A stretch of 10,852 bases of DNA from an uncultured Bacteroidales bacterium (GCA_903899865.1 CAIUKZ010000475.1:1-10852), one strand, 5' to 3'; shown: positions 1 to 6,711, counted from the stretch's first letter. Numbers and translations: made by a program. Notes: generated by a model from the letters alone, not told the origin.

Positions 1-1
1 A

Positions 2-673
2 GGTGTAACTGACCCTGAGCAAAAACGCAAAATTATTGGCAAAGGATTTATAGATGTGTTCGACGAAGAAGCGCACAAGATCAAAGATGTGAAATGGTTG
101 GCACAAGGCACCATTTACCCAGACATCATCGAGTCGCTGTCCATCACAGGCACCGTCATCAAGTCGCACCACAACGTGGGCGGACTCCCCGAAAAGATGA
201 ACCTCAAACTCTGCGAACCGCTCCGACTGCTCTTCAAAGACGAAGTGCGCCGCGTGGGTACAGAGCTGGGCATGATGCACCACCTCATCAAGCGCCAACC
301 ATTCCCCGGACCAGGACTAGCAGTGCGTATTCTTGGCGACATTACAGCCGAAAAAGTACGCATACTTCAAGATGCTGATGATATTTTCATCAATGGACTT
401 CGTGAATGGAACCTGTACGACCACGTATGGCAAGCGGGCGTCATCCTACTACCCGTACAGTCAGTGGGTGTGATGGGCGACGAGCGCACCTACGAAAATG
501 CGGTGGCACTGCGCGCTGTGACATCTACCGACGCCATGACAGCCGACTGGGCACAACTGCCTTATGAGTTCTTAGCAAAAATCTCGAACGAAATCATCAA
601 CAAAGTAAAAGGTGTGAACCGCGTGGTGTACGACATCAGCTCCAAACCACCAGCAACGATTGAGTGGGAATAA
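2..673 (+). CDS. guaA: GMP synthase (glutamine-hydrolysing), C-terminal part
   Basis: This is the last 223 codons of GMP synthase, which aminates XMP to GMP using glutamine and ATP in the cytoplasm. The 5' part lies outside the window, so no start is visible; the open frame runs in from base 2 (GVTDPEQKRKIIGKGFIDVF...). The visible part covers the end of the ATP-pyrophosphatase domain (WLAQGTIYPDIIES, IKSHHNVGGLPEKM) and the C-terminal dimerisation domain, with the family hallmarks PFPGPGLAVRILG, LPVQSVGVMGDERTYE and the C-terminal DISSKPPATIEWE. The family is usually about 510-525 residues, so roughly 57% is missing to the left and the protein is probably intact upstream. The gene is GC-richer than the DNA from about 700 to 6900, as expected of a conserved housekeeping gene next to accessory DNA. 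A GTG at 56 is an internal codon, not the start. Confidence 0.97.
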   Translation, partial: GVTDPEQKRKIIGKGFIDVFDEEAHKIKDVKWLAQGTIYPDIIESLSITGTVIKSHHNVGGLPEKMNLKLCEPLRLLFKDEVRRVGTELGMMHHLIKRQPFPGPGLAVRILGDITAEKVRILQDADDIFINGLREWNLYDHVWQAGVILLPVQSVGVMGDERTYENAVALRAVTSTDAMTADWAQLPYEFLAKISNEIINKVKGVNRVVYDISSKPPATIEWE

Positions 674-684
674 AGCCCCCTAAA

Positions 685-699
685 TCCCCCGAAGGGGGA
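685..699. repeat. Short GC-rich hairpin (REP-like) after guaA
   Basis: TCCCCC-GAA-GGGGGA forms a perfect 6-bp stem with a 3-base loop, 11 bases after the guaA stop. It lies in a longer C-rich context (GCCCCCTAAATCCCCC). Such short C/G hairpins are commonly scattered between genes in Bacteroidota genomes; that it belongs to such a repeat family here is inferred, because only one copy is in the window. It may also stabilise or end the guaA mRNA. Confidence 0.5.
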
Positions 700-751
700 C
701 TTTCAAGACATATCACGTCCTAATCCCCATATAAATTTTTCATCGCTTGCT

Positions 752-770
752 CCCTCTCCTCTGGAGAGGG
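752..770. repeat. Short perfect hairpin CCCTCTCC-TCT-GGAGAGGG
   Basis: A perfect 8-bp stem with a 3-base loop, followed by CTGGGGAG. This pattern resembles dispersed intergenic palindromes of the CCCTCTCC...GGAGAGGG kind seen in many bacterial genomes. Only one copy is present here, so membership of a repeat family is inferred. Confidence 0.5.
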
Positions 771-970
771 CTGGGGAGCGGCCTGTTTTTTCTAGCCCTT
801 AGGGCTTACATGTTAATAGAATAACCCAAAAATCGAACAGTTACCCCGCTAGGGGTTAAATAGTTAAAAACGGGTATTCAAGATAAGAACAACTCATTAG
901 CGAAGTTTTCACGGAAAAAGGGTATATGTAATCAATTGATATCTTTTGTGTGGCAAAAAAAATCACTACA

Positions 971-1537
971 ATGAGAATAATAACAATGTCAACAATCACT
1001 TTGATAATGATTTCCTGCATCGGACGTGGAAATTCAACAGATAAAACAACTGTTGGTGAATCGACTGTTAAAAATGACACATTAAGGCATTATTGGAAAC
1101 CTGATTACAATGTATATTCGTTTGATACCACCATCAATCAAACGAATTATCGTATGAAGACATATTGTTTAAACGATAGTGCTGTATATAATGAAGAATT
1201 TTCGGAAACGAGAAGTAAAAACAAAAAACTGACTGAGTATGGTGTTGCACATAATTTTGCAACTGATTTTATAATTAAAACAAGCAATAACGAGATAAAG
1301 TTACATTTATTAAAAGAGAACTTTAAAGATAGTTTACCAGTCGATTTCTTTAGTATTTGCCACATGTGGAAAAATGAGTATTCACATTCAGAGAATGGAC
1401 AACTTATTTTTCGTGCTACATTCGCCCAACCAGACACCGATTATCAATTTTCAATTTTATATTTGATTACTGAAAAAGGTGATTTTAAAAAATTAAAAGT
1501 AGAAAATGAATCATTCGATGGCTCTGAAGATGAATAA
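971..1537 (+). CDS. Small predicted lipoprotein of unknown function
   Basis: A protein of 188 residues with an N-terminal lipoprotein signal: a short hydrophobic stretch (MSTITLIMIS) ends at Cys16 in the lipobox-like LIMISC, so the mature protein is probably lipidated and anchored to the envelope. The frame is also open from a GTG at 950, but the ATG at 971 gives a normal-length signal peptide and is preferred; the ATG at 986 would leave the hydrophobic stretch too short. After the Cys comes a Ser/Thr/Gly-rich linker, then a region with YSFDTTINQTNYRMKTYCLNDSAV and, near the C terminus, FAQPDTDYQFSILYLITEKGD. That layout loosely recalls the Bacteroidota DUF4738 family, but I could not test this. 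No enzyme motif is visible. The tail is acidic (SFDGSEDE). The gene is AT-rich compared with guaA and stands alone, convergent with the genes to its right. Confidence 0.75.
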   Translation: MRIITMSTITLIMISCIGRGNSTDKTTVGESTVKNDTLRHYWKPDYNVYSFDTTINQTNYRMKTYCLNDSAVYNEEFSETRSKNKKLTEYGVAHNFATDFIIKTSNNEIKLHLLKENFKDSLPVDFFSICHMWKNEYSHSENGQLIFRATFAQPDTDYQFSILYLITEKGDFKKLKVENESFDGSEDE

Positions 1538-1580
1538 CTATGCAAACAAGAATATACTAAATTAATTGATTATAAAAATA

Positions 1581-1700
1581 TTATCGACTGATATCATCTT
1601 GTGGACTGCCATTGTATCGTGGAATAATAATGCAACGATGATTTAATAATTGCCTATATTCCGAACTATTAGCTTCATCAATTCTTACTACACCTACCTT
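1581..1700 (-). pseudogene. Possible 3' remnant of an unidentified gene
   Basis: On the minus strand a frame of 39 codons ends in TAA at 1581-1583 and reads like protein (GVVRIDEANSS, then LLNHRCIIIPRYNGSPQDD). It has no start codon, and its upstream frame is closed by a TAG at 1701-1703, exactly where repeat copy A begins. This is what a gene tail cut off by an inserted element would look like. I do not recognise the family. A 39-codon open frame can arise by chance in DNA this AT-rich, so this is tentative. Confidence 0.3.
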
Positions 1701-1701
1701 C

Positions 1702-1764
1702 TATTCCCCAAATATTCCATTTTTCAAGGATTACATTCCTTGAATTTGGGAATATTCAGGGAAT
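1702..1764. repeat. 63-bp near-palindromic flanking repeat, copy A
   Basis: This copy matches 2937-2999 in direct orientation at 57 of 63 positions with no gaps. It is itself a long imperfect hairpin. Outer arms ATTCCCCAAATATTCC and GGAATATTCAGGGAAT pair at 14 of 16 positions, and an inner perfect 7-bp stem TCAAGGA/TCCTTGA closes around TTACAT. It lies just 3' of the ATPase gene and overlaps the palindrome at 1760-1779. Confidence 0.9.
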
Positions 1765-1779
1765 ATAAATTTATATTCC
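1760..1779. repeat. Perfect 20-bp palindrome over the ATPase stop codon
   Basis: GGAATATAAATTTATATTCC is self-complementary over all 20 bases. It contains the ATPase stop codon (TTA on the plus strand at 1771-1773), and its left arm reuses the right outer arm of repeat copy A. Two palindromes therefore share the GGGAAT segment at the 3' end of the gene. It lacks a GC core and T-run typical of an intrinsic terminator, but it could act as a protein-binding site or as an mRNA 3' structure. Confidence 0.8.
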
Positions 1780-2895
1780 TATAAAATCTTGAAAATTTTC
1801 GGGGGTAATGGTCTGAAATTTTGCTTCGGGATACGCTTTGGCAAACTCAGCAGGAAGTTTGCTTTGCTTAGATGGATTCCATTTGAATTCGTAGGCATAC
1901 AGTTGACCATCTATTTCTTCAAGGTAATCAATTTCCGATTGGCCTTGTGTTCTCCAAAACCATTGATTGGCATAGCTTTTTGTGTAGTGCAGTTTTTTTA
2001 CGCGTTCGGATAGTAGAAAGTTTTCCCACAACGCACCCACATCCGAGCGAAGTTCAAGGCCATTGTAATTTGCAATAATAGAATTACGAATTCCATTATC
2101 GTAAAAGTAAACTTTCTTGCTGAACTTCAGCTCATTGCGAAGATTTCTACTGAATGATGGCAATCTGAAAATAACAAATGCCTGTTCCAACAATGTTATG
2201 TATTTTTCGACAGTTTTATTATCAAGTCCACACATTCGTCCAATTTCTGTATATGACACCTGCGAACCGATTTGAAAAGCCAAAGCTTGTAGTAGCTTAA
2301 CAATTTTGTCGCTTTTTTTTAGGTTTTCCCAAAGCAAGATATCTTTATACAAATAACTAGTGGTCAAGCTCTTGAGAATGGGAGTTGCGTCAGTATTGCT
2401 CATAACCACCTCAGGATAGCACCCAAAAACTAAGCGCCTTTGAAGCAACTTCTTCTCTTCCCAAAAACCATGCTCTTTCACCAATTCAGAAAATGCGAAC
2501 GGAAAAAGTGTGTATTCCCACTTCCTACCTGTGAGCGGTTCGTTGATTTTATTTGCCAAATCAAATGAAGAACTACCGGTGGCAATAACTTGAATATCTT
2601 TAAATTGATCGGTGAAAATTTTTAATTTTAGCCCGATGTTTAAGATTGTTTGAGCTTCGTCAATGATTAAAATCTTTTTGTTGCCCATGATTGATTGAGC
2701 TACTGACAGTGAAAAGTTCTCAAACAAAGTCTGCACCTCAATATTATCGCCTTCAAGCCATAATACATCATTGTTACCATCAAATTTTTCGTGAAGCAAT
2801 GATGACTTTCCTACCTGACGAGCTCCAAACATGATAATAACTTTACCATTAAATAACTTTTCGTCTATTTCTTGGCTTAAAAATCTTTTAATCAT
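1771..2895 (-). CDS. AAA_14/DUF4143-type ATPase
   Basis: A 374-residue P-loop ATPase of the widespread AAA_14 + DUF4143 architecture, whose biological role is not settled. Visible parts: Walker A GARQVGKSS at residues 24-32, Walker B ILIIDEAQ near 75-82 (Asp79-Glu80), a sensor-like ATGSSS at 105-110, and a winged-helix-like segment (SYTEIGRMCGLDNKTVEKY) around 214-232. The DUF4143 region follows with FYDNGIRN (264-271) and GALWENFLLSE (287-297). Near the C terminus EIDYL (Asp323) followed by YEFKW (Glu336, Lys338) has the D...ExK layout of PD-(D/E)XK nucleases. Length fits the family. The frame extends upstream to an ATG at 2955, but the first 20 residues then come from the flanking repeat and a promoter box. 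The ATG at 2895 places MIKRFL... at the usual family N terminus and lies 18 bases past a good -7 box. No partner gene is adjacent. Confidence 0.88.
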   Translation of the reverse strand: MIKRFLSQEIDEKLFNGKVIIMFGARQVGKSSLLHEKFDGNNDVLWLEGDNIEVQTLFENFSLSVAQSIMGNKKILIIDEAQTILNIGLKLKIFTDQFKDIQVIATGSSSFDLANKINEPLTGRKWEYTLFPFAFSELVKEHGFWEEKKLLQRRLVFGCYPEVVMSNTDATPILKSLTTSYLYKDILLWENLKKSDKIVKLLQALAFQIGSQVSYTEIGRMCGLDNKTVEKYITLLEQAFVIFRLPSFSRNLRNELKFSKKVYFYDNGIRNSIIANYNGLELRSDVGALWENFLLSERVKKLHYTKSYANQWFWRTQGQSEIDYLEEIDGQLYAYEFKWNPSKQSKLPAEFAKAYPEAKFQTITPENFQDFIGI

Positions 2896-2913
2896 AAGGC
2901 AATGAATTTTAGG

Positions 2914-2947
2914 CAAAGATAATGAAAAAAACTTCATATTCCCCAAA
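2914..2947 (-). promoter_or_regulatory. Predicted promoter of the ATPase gene
   Basis: On the minus strand a perfect Bacteroidota -7 box TATCTTTG (plus-strand CAAAGATA, 2914-2921) lies 18 bases before the ATG at 2895. A TTTG (plus-strand CAAA, 2944-2947) lies 22 bases further upstream, slightly wider than the usual 19-21. That TTTG is part of the outer arm of repeat copy B, so a protein binding the repeat could block or help transcription. Confidence 0.55.
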
Positions 2948-2999
2948 TATTCCATTTTTTGAGGATTATAATCCTTGAATTTGGCAATATTCAGAGAAT
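2937..2999. repeat. 63-bp near-palindromic flanking repeat, copy B
   Basis: This is the second copy of the sequence at 1702-1764, on the 5' side of the ATPase gene, with six substitutions. Its outer arms pair at 12 of 16 positions. Its centre is a perfect 14-bp palindrome, AGGATTATAATCCT (2962-2975). Despite the substitutions the fold-back shape is kept in both copies, which suggests that the structure matters. It supplies the candidate -33 element of the ATPase promoter. Confidence 0.9.
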
Positions 3000-3008
3000 T
3001 GGATGGAG

Positions 3009-3034
3009 AAATGAAGCACGTGGAGGCTTCATTT
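3009..3034 (-). terminator. Hairpin downstream of the SGNH hydrolase gene
   Basis: AAATGAAGC and GCTTCATTT pair perfectly (9 bp) around the 8-base loop ACGTGGAG, 47 bases past the stop of the minus-strand hydrolase gene. In the transcript the stem is followed by a short TTTC-type tract rather than a long U-run, so it is a moderate terminator or a 3' stabilising hairpin. It also separates the two secreted-protein genes from the ATPase cassette. Confidence 0.5.
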
Positions 3035-3080
3035 GGTTTATCCTTATTGTTTGAGGGTAAGATTTATGAATGCATTCTTG

Positions 3081-4676
3081 TTATTTGACAATTATCTTCG
3101 TGGTTGATGATTTATCTCCAATCGTAATTTTTATCATATAAATACCCGATGGAAGATTAAGTGAAGAAATATTGTAGTCTTTGATTGCCTCAGTTTGTTT
3201 GATAGTGATTATCTGTTTGTTCATATCAAAAATGGAGACAGTTCCATCAATCGCATCACTTTCATTAAACTTCACTATAAAGTGACCATCCACCACAGGA
3301 TTTGGATACACATTTGCCACTTCAGATCCATCTTCTGTTATAGAATTCACTTCCACATCACAACAAGGCAAAGGTGGGTAGGTGTAAAACAATCCAACCA
3401 AGCCTTGTGCATACCAACGAGCTAAATAATCATTGGGATGGAGTGAGTTAGTGAGACAACTTTTTGCACTTTTTCTTTTATAAATCGTATCACTCATCTG
3501 AGTCATGTCAAGATTAACGATACCTGGAGCTTCCAGTGATTGTAATTGAGCACTTAAGCCATACATCAACGTATTGCCATTTGATGGTGCTCCCATGCCA
3601 GTAACATCTGGCAACATATTGTCAATCAGAATAAATTCTGCATTAGGACACCCTGCTTTAATTTTAGAAATAACCGATTGGATACTCGCCTTGAATTGAG
3701 GGTTTGTTGTCCCCCAAATATCATTCATCCCCATGTCTATCAACACCAGGTCTGGATTGTTAGGATTTATCATTGCGGTACAATACTGGTCTACCCAAGC
3801 TGCCGTTTTTCCTCCACAAGAACTATTTATCATCGTTACAGGTCCGCCGTACAATCTGTGCAATTCATCAGCCATCAAATCCACATAACTATGCATATAG
3901 GGTTTGGTAGCAGTAACATTCTTATCGCCTATAAATCCGCTAACATTTAACCCAGCTGTAATACTCATACCCAATGCTTCAATAACAACAGGTTGTTTAG
4001 CTAACAATTTTGCGTAGGTTCCAGGTAATTTTGCTGACTTGTTTGTAAATATATTTGCTCCACCCCATCCTTTTCTGTCTGGTATGTATGTTACACAAGT
4101 CCACGATTGTGGATTGGTGAAAAGCAGGTGGGTATCTGATTTGGTGGAATAGGTCAATGATGGAGCGGATGACACTTGAGTAATCGTTCTTCCATTCAAT
4201 GAGTAGTCAGTCCCAAGTACAAAGTTTTTTGAGAAATCATAGTTAGTAACAGATAATATCTTCTTTGGCACAAACATTAAATTGGCAGACTTTCCAACTC
4301 CAGACAATGTTATTAATTCGTTATAAATGGTGTCTGAATTCCAAAAAGGACGCATGTATTGAACTGCATTACAAGTAGGAACATTTGATGCTGAATAGTT
4401 GGGAAACTCAAAATACCAGCCCGATGCAGGTTTGACGAGCACCCAAGCTGCCAAAGCAGGTGTAACCGACCATCCAGTTTCGATAGAATCTACTGTGAGA
4501 AGCGTATTGCCCGACTTGTCATAAAACACACAACCACCTTGTGCCATATAGATGATGTTAGGATTGGCGGCTTGCACGCCTGATGGAAGTGATTTTTGTA
4601 TCACATTTTGAGGAAACAAAAAAGTAGTGAATCCAATCAATATGGATAATGTACCTAGAAATAAAATTCGTTTCAT
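3081..4676 (-). CDS. Secreted SGNH/GDSL-like hydrolase with type IX sorting domain
   Basis: A 531-residue exported protein. Residues 1-22 are a signal peptide (MKRILFLGTLSILIGFTTFL). About 190 residues of all-beta-looking sequence follow, perhaps a carbohydrate-binding or SGNH-accessory N-domain. The SGNH hydrolase domain spans about 228-432: block I EALGMSITAG with nucleophile candidate Ser238, block II NSSCGGKTA (around Gly288), block III DMGMNDIWG (Asn318) and block V NSLHPND (His413). Such enzymes usually cleave esters, for example acetyl or acyl groups on polysaccharides. Two positions are unusual: the Asp of GDS is Met237, and the Asp three residues before the catalytic His is Asn410. 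Residues about 457-531 (YPNPVV... to SSTTKIIVK) form a C-terminal type IX secretion sorting domain, so the protein should reach the cell surface or medium. It lies 85 bases downstream of the beta-helix gene on the same strand, which suggests one operon. The substrate cannot be read from the sequence. Confidence 0.85.
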   Translation of the reverse strand: MKRILFLGTLSILIGFTTFLFPQNVIQKSLPSGVQAANPNIIYMAQGGCVFYDKSGNTLLTVDSIETGWSVTPALAAWVLVKPASGWYFEFPNYSASNVPTCNAVQYMRPFWNSDTIYNELITLSGVGKSANLMFVPKKILSVTNYDFSKNFVLGTDYSLNGRTITQVSSAPSLTYSTKSDTHLLFTNPQSWTCVTYIPDRKGWGGANIFTNKSAKLPGTYAKLLAKQPVVIEALGMSITAGLNVSGFIGDKNVTATKPYMHSYVDLMADELHRLYGGPVTMINSSCGGKTAAWVDQYCTAMINPNNPDLVLIDMGMNDIWGTTNPQFKASIQSVISKIKAGCPNAEFILIDNMLPDVTGMGAPSNGNTLMYGLSAQLQSLEAPGIVNLDMTQMSDTIYKRKSAKSCLTNSLHPNDYLARWYAQGLVGLFYTYPPLPCCDVEVNSITEDGSEVANVYPNPVVDGHFIVKFNESDAIDGTVSIFDMNKQIITIKQTEAIKDYNISSLNLPSGIYMIKITIGDKSSTTKIIVK

Positions 4677-4761
4677 GATTATTCTTTATTAGACTTTGGC
4701 TTAATGCGCCATGATTATTTGATTAATAATTACCCCAACGAGAATGGTAAATTTTTGATAA

Positions 4762-6711
4762 TTATCGTTTTATGACTAATTTGCCCATTTCATTTATATT
4801 TTCTCCCTTAACATGAATTAGATAAACACCAGCAGCTAAACCTACATCACCTATCCTTATTAAACTTTCAGAAGAATTAGTTGCAAAAGCAGTTTTACCA
4901 TCTGTCCCGATAATGCTAATGGTTAGATTCTCATTTTTAAGATTGTCAACTATTACACCAAATTCGCCATTACTTGGATTTGGGAATACCATCAAACTTG
5001 CTGTAGTAGTTTCATTTATAATTTCATTTGGAACAAGTGAAGTATATTCGTGTGCTCCAATATCGAATGCACTGCCTGATTTGCTGGCATTGTTCCAATA
5101 ATCTCTCAAACCTACATTATATCCGAATTTTCCAAAAATATCGATACCCGCATCTTTGGCTGGTGATGAAGCTGTTATTTTGAATGCGTCGAGTGTTTCT
5201 GTTGATGCAGGAAATAAAGTTGGTGAAGCTGCTGAAACATTGGTCAGAAGTGGATCGGCATTTAGACCGTAATTTACGGCACTAAGTTGTTCTCTGTTAG
5301 TTCCTCTGAAACTACTTAACGAGGTATAAGTAGAATTGCCATATTTCATTTTATAAGCTCCACCAGTTGTCCAATAAAGGTTGCTGATGAATTTTGGACT
5401 GGTAGCAGTAACAAATGTATTGGGGATATTCATCAATGCAATACCGCCAGTGGTTTGAAAAATATTATTGTAGCATTCAATATTCAACATGGAAGACCCA
5501 TAATCTGACATCTGAAAAGCAGCACTTTGAGAACGAAGACCGAGTCCACTAGTGGTAGATGTATAGGGAGTAGAATAGATTGTGTTGTTGTAGAATTTAA
5601 GTCCATTCCACGTTGTCCCATCCGAAGTAAAAAGTGTTACCGAACTATTATTTGAACGAGCATCATTGACACTTACACAATATCTGATAGTATTTGAGCC
5701 CCATGGTCGTGAACCGTTAAAGTTGCCTAACAGGTATCCAGCTCCATCATTGTCATGTGAATAGCAATATTGAATAGTAGAATTGGTCACTCCACCATCC
5801 AAATCATATCCTATACCATCACAACCCGATGATAGGCCACTGGAGTTATGGTGGCTTTCGCAGAATTGAATCGTAACGTTATTTGCCGAATACACCCAAA
5901 TACCTCCAGGTCCACCACATGCAGCGTTCATTGTACCATTATTATATGATTCGCAATGGTCAATAAGAACTGAGTCTACTTGTGAGAGTACGATGCCATC
6001 ACCTTTGTGTGATGTTGTAGCATATCCAGGTACGTTGTAAACTTTTGAATTGGAGAGTTTTACATTCCTACATTGCCAAGAGGTCTGTGACGAACTTTCG
6101 TAGCAAAAAATGGTGACGCCTGCCACTTTAGTGTCATGCACTGACAAGCTATCCATAACTATTACATTGAATCCACCAGTATTTGCGGTATTTCCCCATT
6201 GCATAAAGTTGATTCCAATTGCACCGAAGTTTTTTACCTCTACATTCTTGATAGTGAATTTAGAAAGTTTTGTCGCCAAATCACTGTAGAAAAAGATACC
6301 ATTGTTTTGGTCGTATAAAGTGGCATTACCAGCTCCCTGAAATATCAAATTTGTAATAGTGATACCTTGTGTGTTATAAGCATAAAATCCGTGGTTGGTA
6401 GTTGATGCAGTATAGACAGTAGCCTTTCCTGTTCCATACGAACTGAATAATACTGGATTGTTGGGGTCATTAGCATCAGTGGAATTTATGGAGATATTGC
6501 CAGTGAAAGTCTTTCCACCCTCAAATAATACTTTGTCGCCAGGTTTGATAGTGGCGGAATTGATTTTTGATGTACCAGTCCAAGCCGTAGCAGGGCTAAG
6601 TCCGTCCCCATCTGTACCGGTAGGGCTAACATAATAGGTAGTTGCGTTTAGATTTACACCTAAAATCAAGGCAAAAATCATGGTGGCAGCTTTGGATGTG
6701 ATGTTTTTCAT
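4762..6711 (-). CDS. Secreted right-handed beta-helix protein (polysaccharide lyase-like) with type IX sorting domain
   Basis: A 649-residue exported protein. Residues 1-23 are a signal peptide. The mature part opens with TTYYVSPTGTDGDGLSPATAW, the typical first strand of secreted pectate-lyase-like and PL6-like beta-helix proteins. About 60-480 is a series of short beta-helix coils with repeated N/G turns (VLIDHCESYNN, VTIQFCESHHN, STIQYCYSHDN, LKFYNNTIYS, IECYNNIFQT). SPAKDAG...DIGAHEY at about 516-555 is the usual closing segment of this fold. Residues about 575-649 (FPNPSNGEFGV... to GKLVIKR) are a type IX sorting domain. Many relatives cleave or bind acidic polysaccharides, but I cannot point to catalytic residues with confidence, so lyase activity is inferred from the fold. 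The gene is probably first in a two-gene unit with the SGNH hydrolase; no SusC/SusD pair or other carbohydrate gene is in the window. It is divergent from tatD. Confidence 0.85.
   Translation of the reverse strand: MKNITSKAATMIFALILGVNLNATTYYVSPTGTDGDGLSPATAWTGTSKINSATIKPGDKVLFEGGKTFTGNISINSTDANDPNNPVLFSSYGTGKATVYTASTTNHGFYAYNTQGITITNLIFQGAGNATLYDQNNGIFFYSDLATKLSKFTIKNVEVKNFGAIGINFMQWGNTANTGGFNVIVMDSLSVHDTKVAGVTIFCYESSSQTSWQCRNVKLSNSKVYNVPGYATTSHKGDGIVLSQVDSVLIDHCESYNNGTMNAACGGPGGIWVYSANNVTIQFCESHHNSSGLSSGCDGIGYDLDGGVTNSTIQYCYSHDNDGAGYLLGNFNGSRPWGSNTIRYCVSVNDARSNNSSVTLFTSDGTTWNGLKFYNNTIYSTPYTSTTSGLGLRSQSAAFQMSDYGSSMLNIECYNNIFQTTGGIALMNIPNTFVTATSPKFISNLYWTTGGAYKMKYGNSTYTSLSSFRGTNREQLSAVNYGLNADPLLTNVSAASPTLFPASTETLDAFKITASSPAKDAGIDIFGKFGYNVGLRDYWNNASKSGSAFDIGAHEYTSLVPNEIINETTTASLMVFPNPSNGEFGVIVDNLKNENLTISIIGTDGKTAFATNSSESLIRIGDVGLAAGVYLIHVKGENINEMGKLVIKR

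Larger units (their letters stand above)
674..970. other. Non-coding spacer with four short GC-rich palindromes
   Basis: No credible gene is seen between guaA and the lipoprotein gene. The stretch holds four small inverted repeats: 685-699 and 752-770 (listed separately), AGCCCT/AGGGCT at 794-806 and ACCCC/GGGGT at 843-856. They differ from one another in sequence. The first could serve as the guaA transcript's 3' hairpin, though no T-run follows it directly. A weak near-match to the Bacteroidota -7 box (TATCTTTTG, 940-948, one base too long) lies about 23 bases before the preferred lipoprotein start at 971. Confidence 0.6.

Noticed and set aside
950..970. GTG at 950 as the lipoprotein start
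   Set aside because: The added MAKKITT is unneeded, and the ATG at 971 gives a normal lipoprotein signal peptide with Cys16; kept only as an alternative.
856..1080. 74-codon minus-strand frame over the start of the lipoprotein gene
   Set aside because: Antisense shadow of the lipoprotein signal region; hydrophobic only because its complement is.
1702..2999. Classical insertion sequence around the ATPase gene
   Set aside because: No transposase or DDE/HUH motifs, and no clear target-site duplication beside the outer repeat edges; kept as a non-classical cassette hypothesis only.
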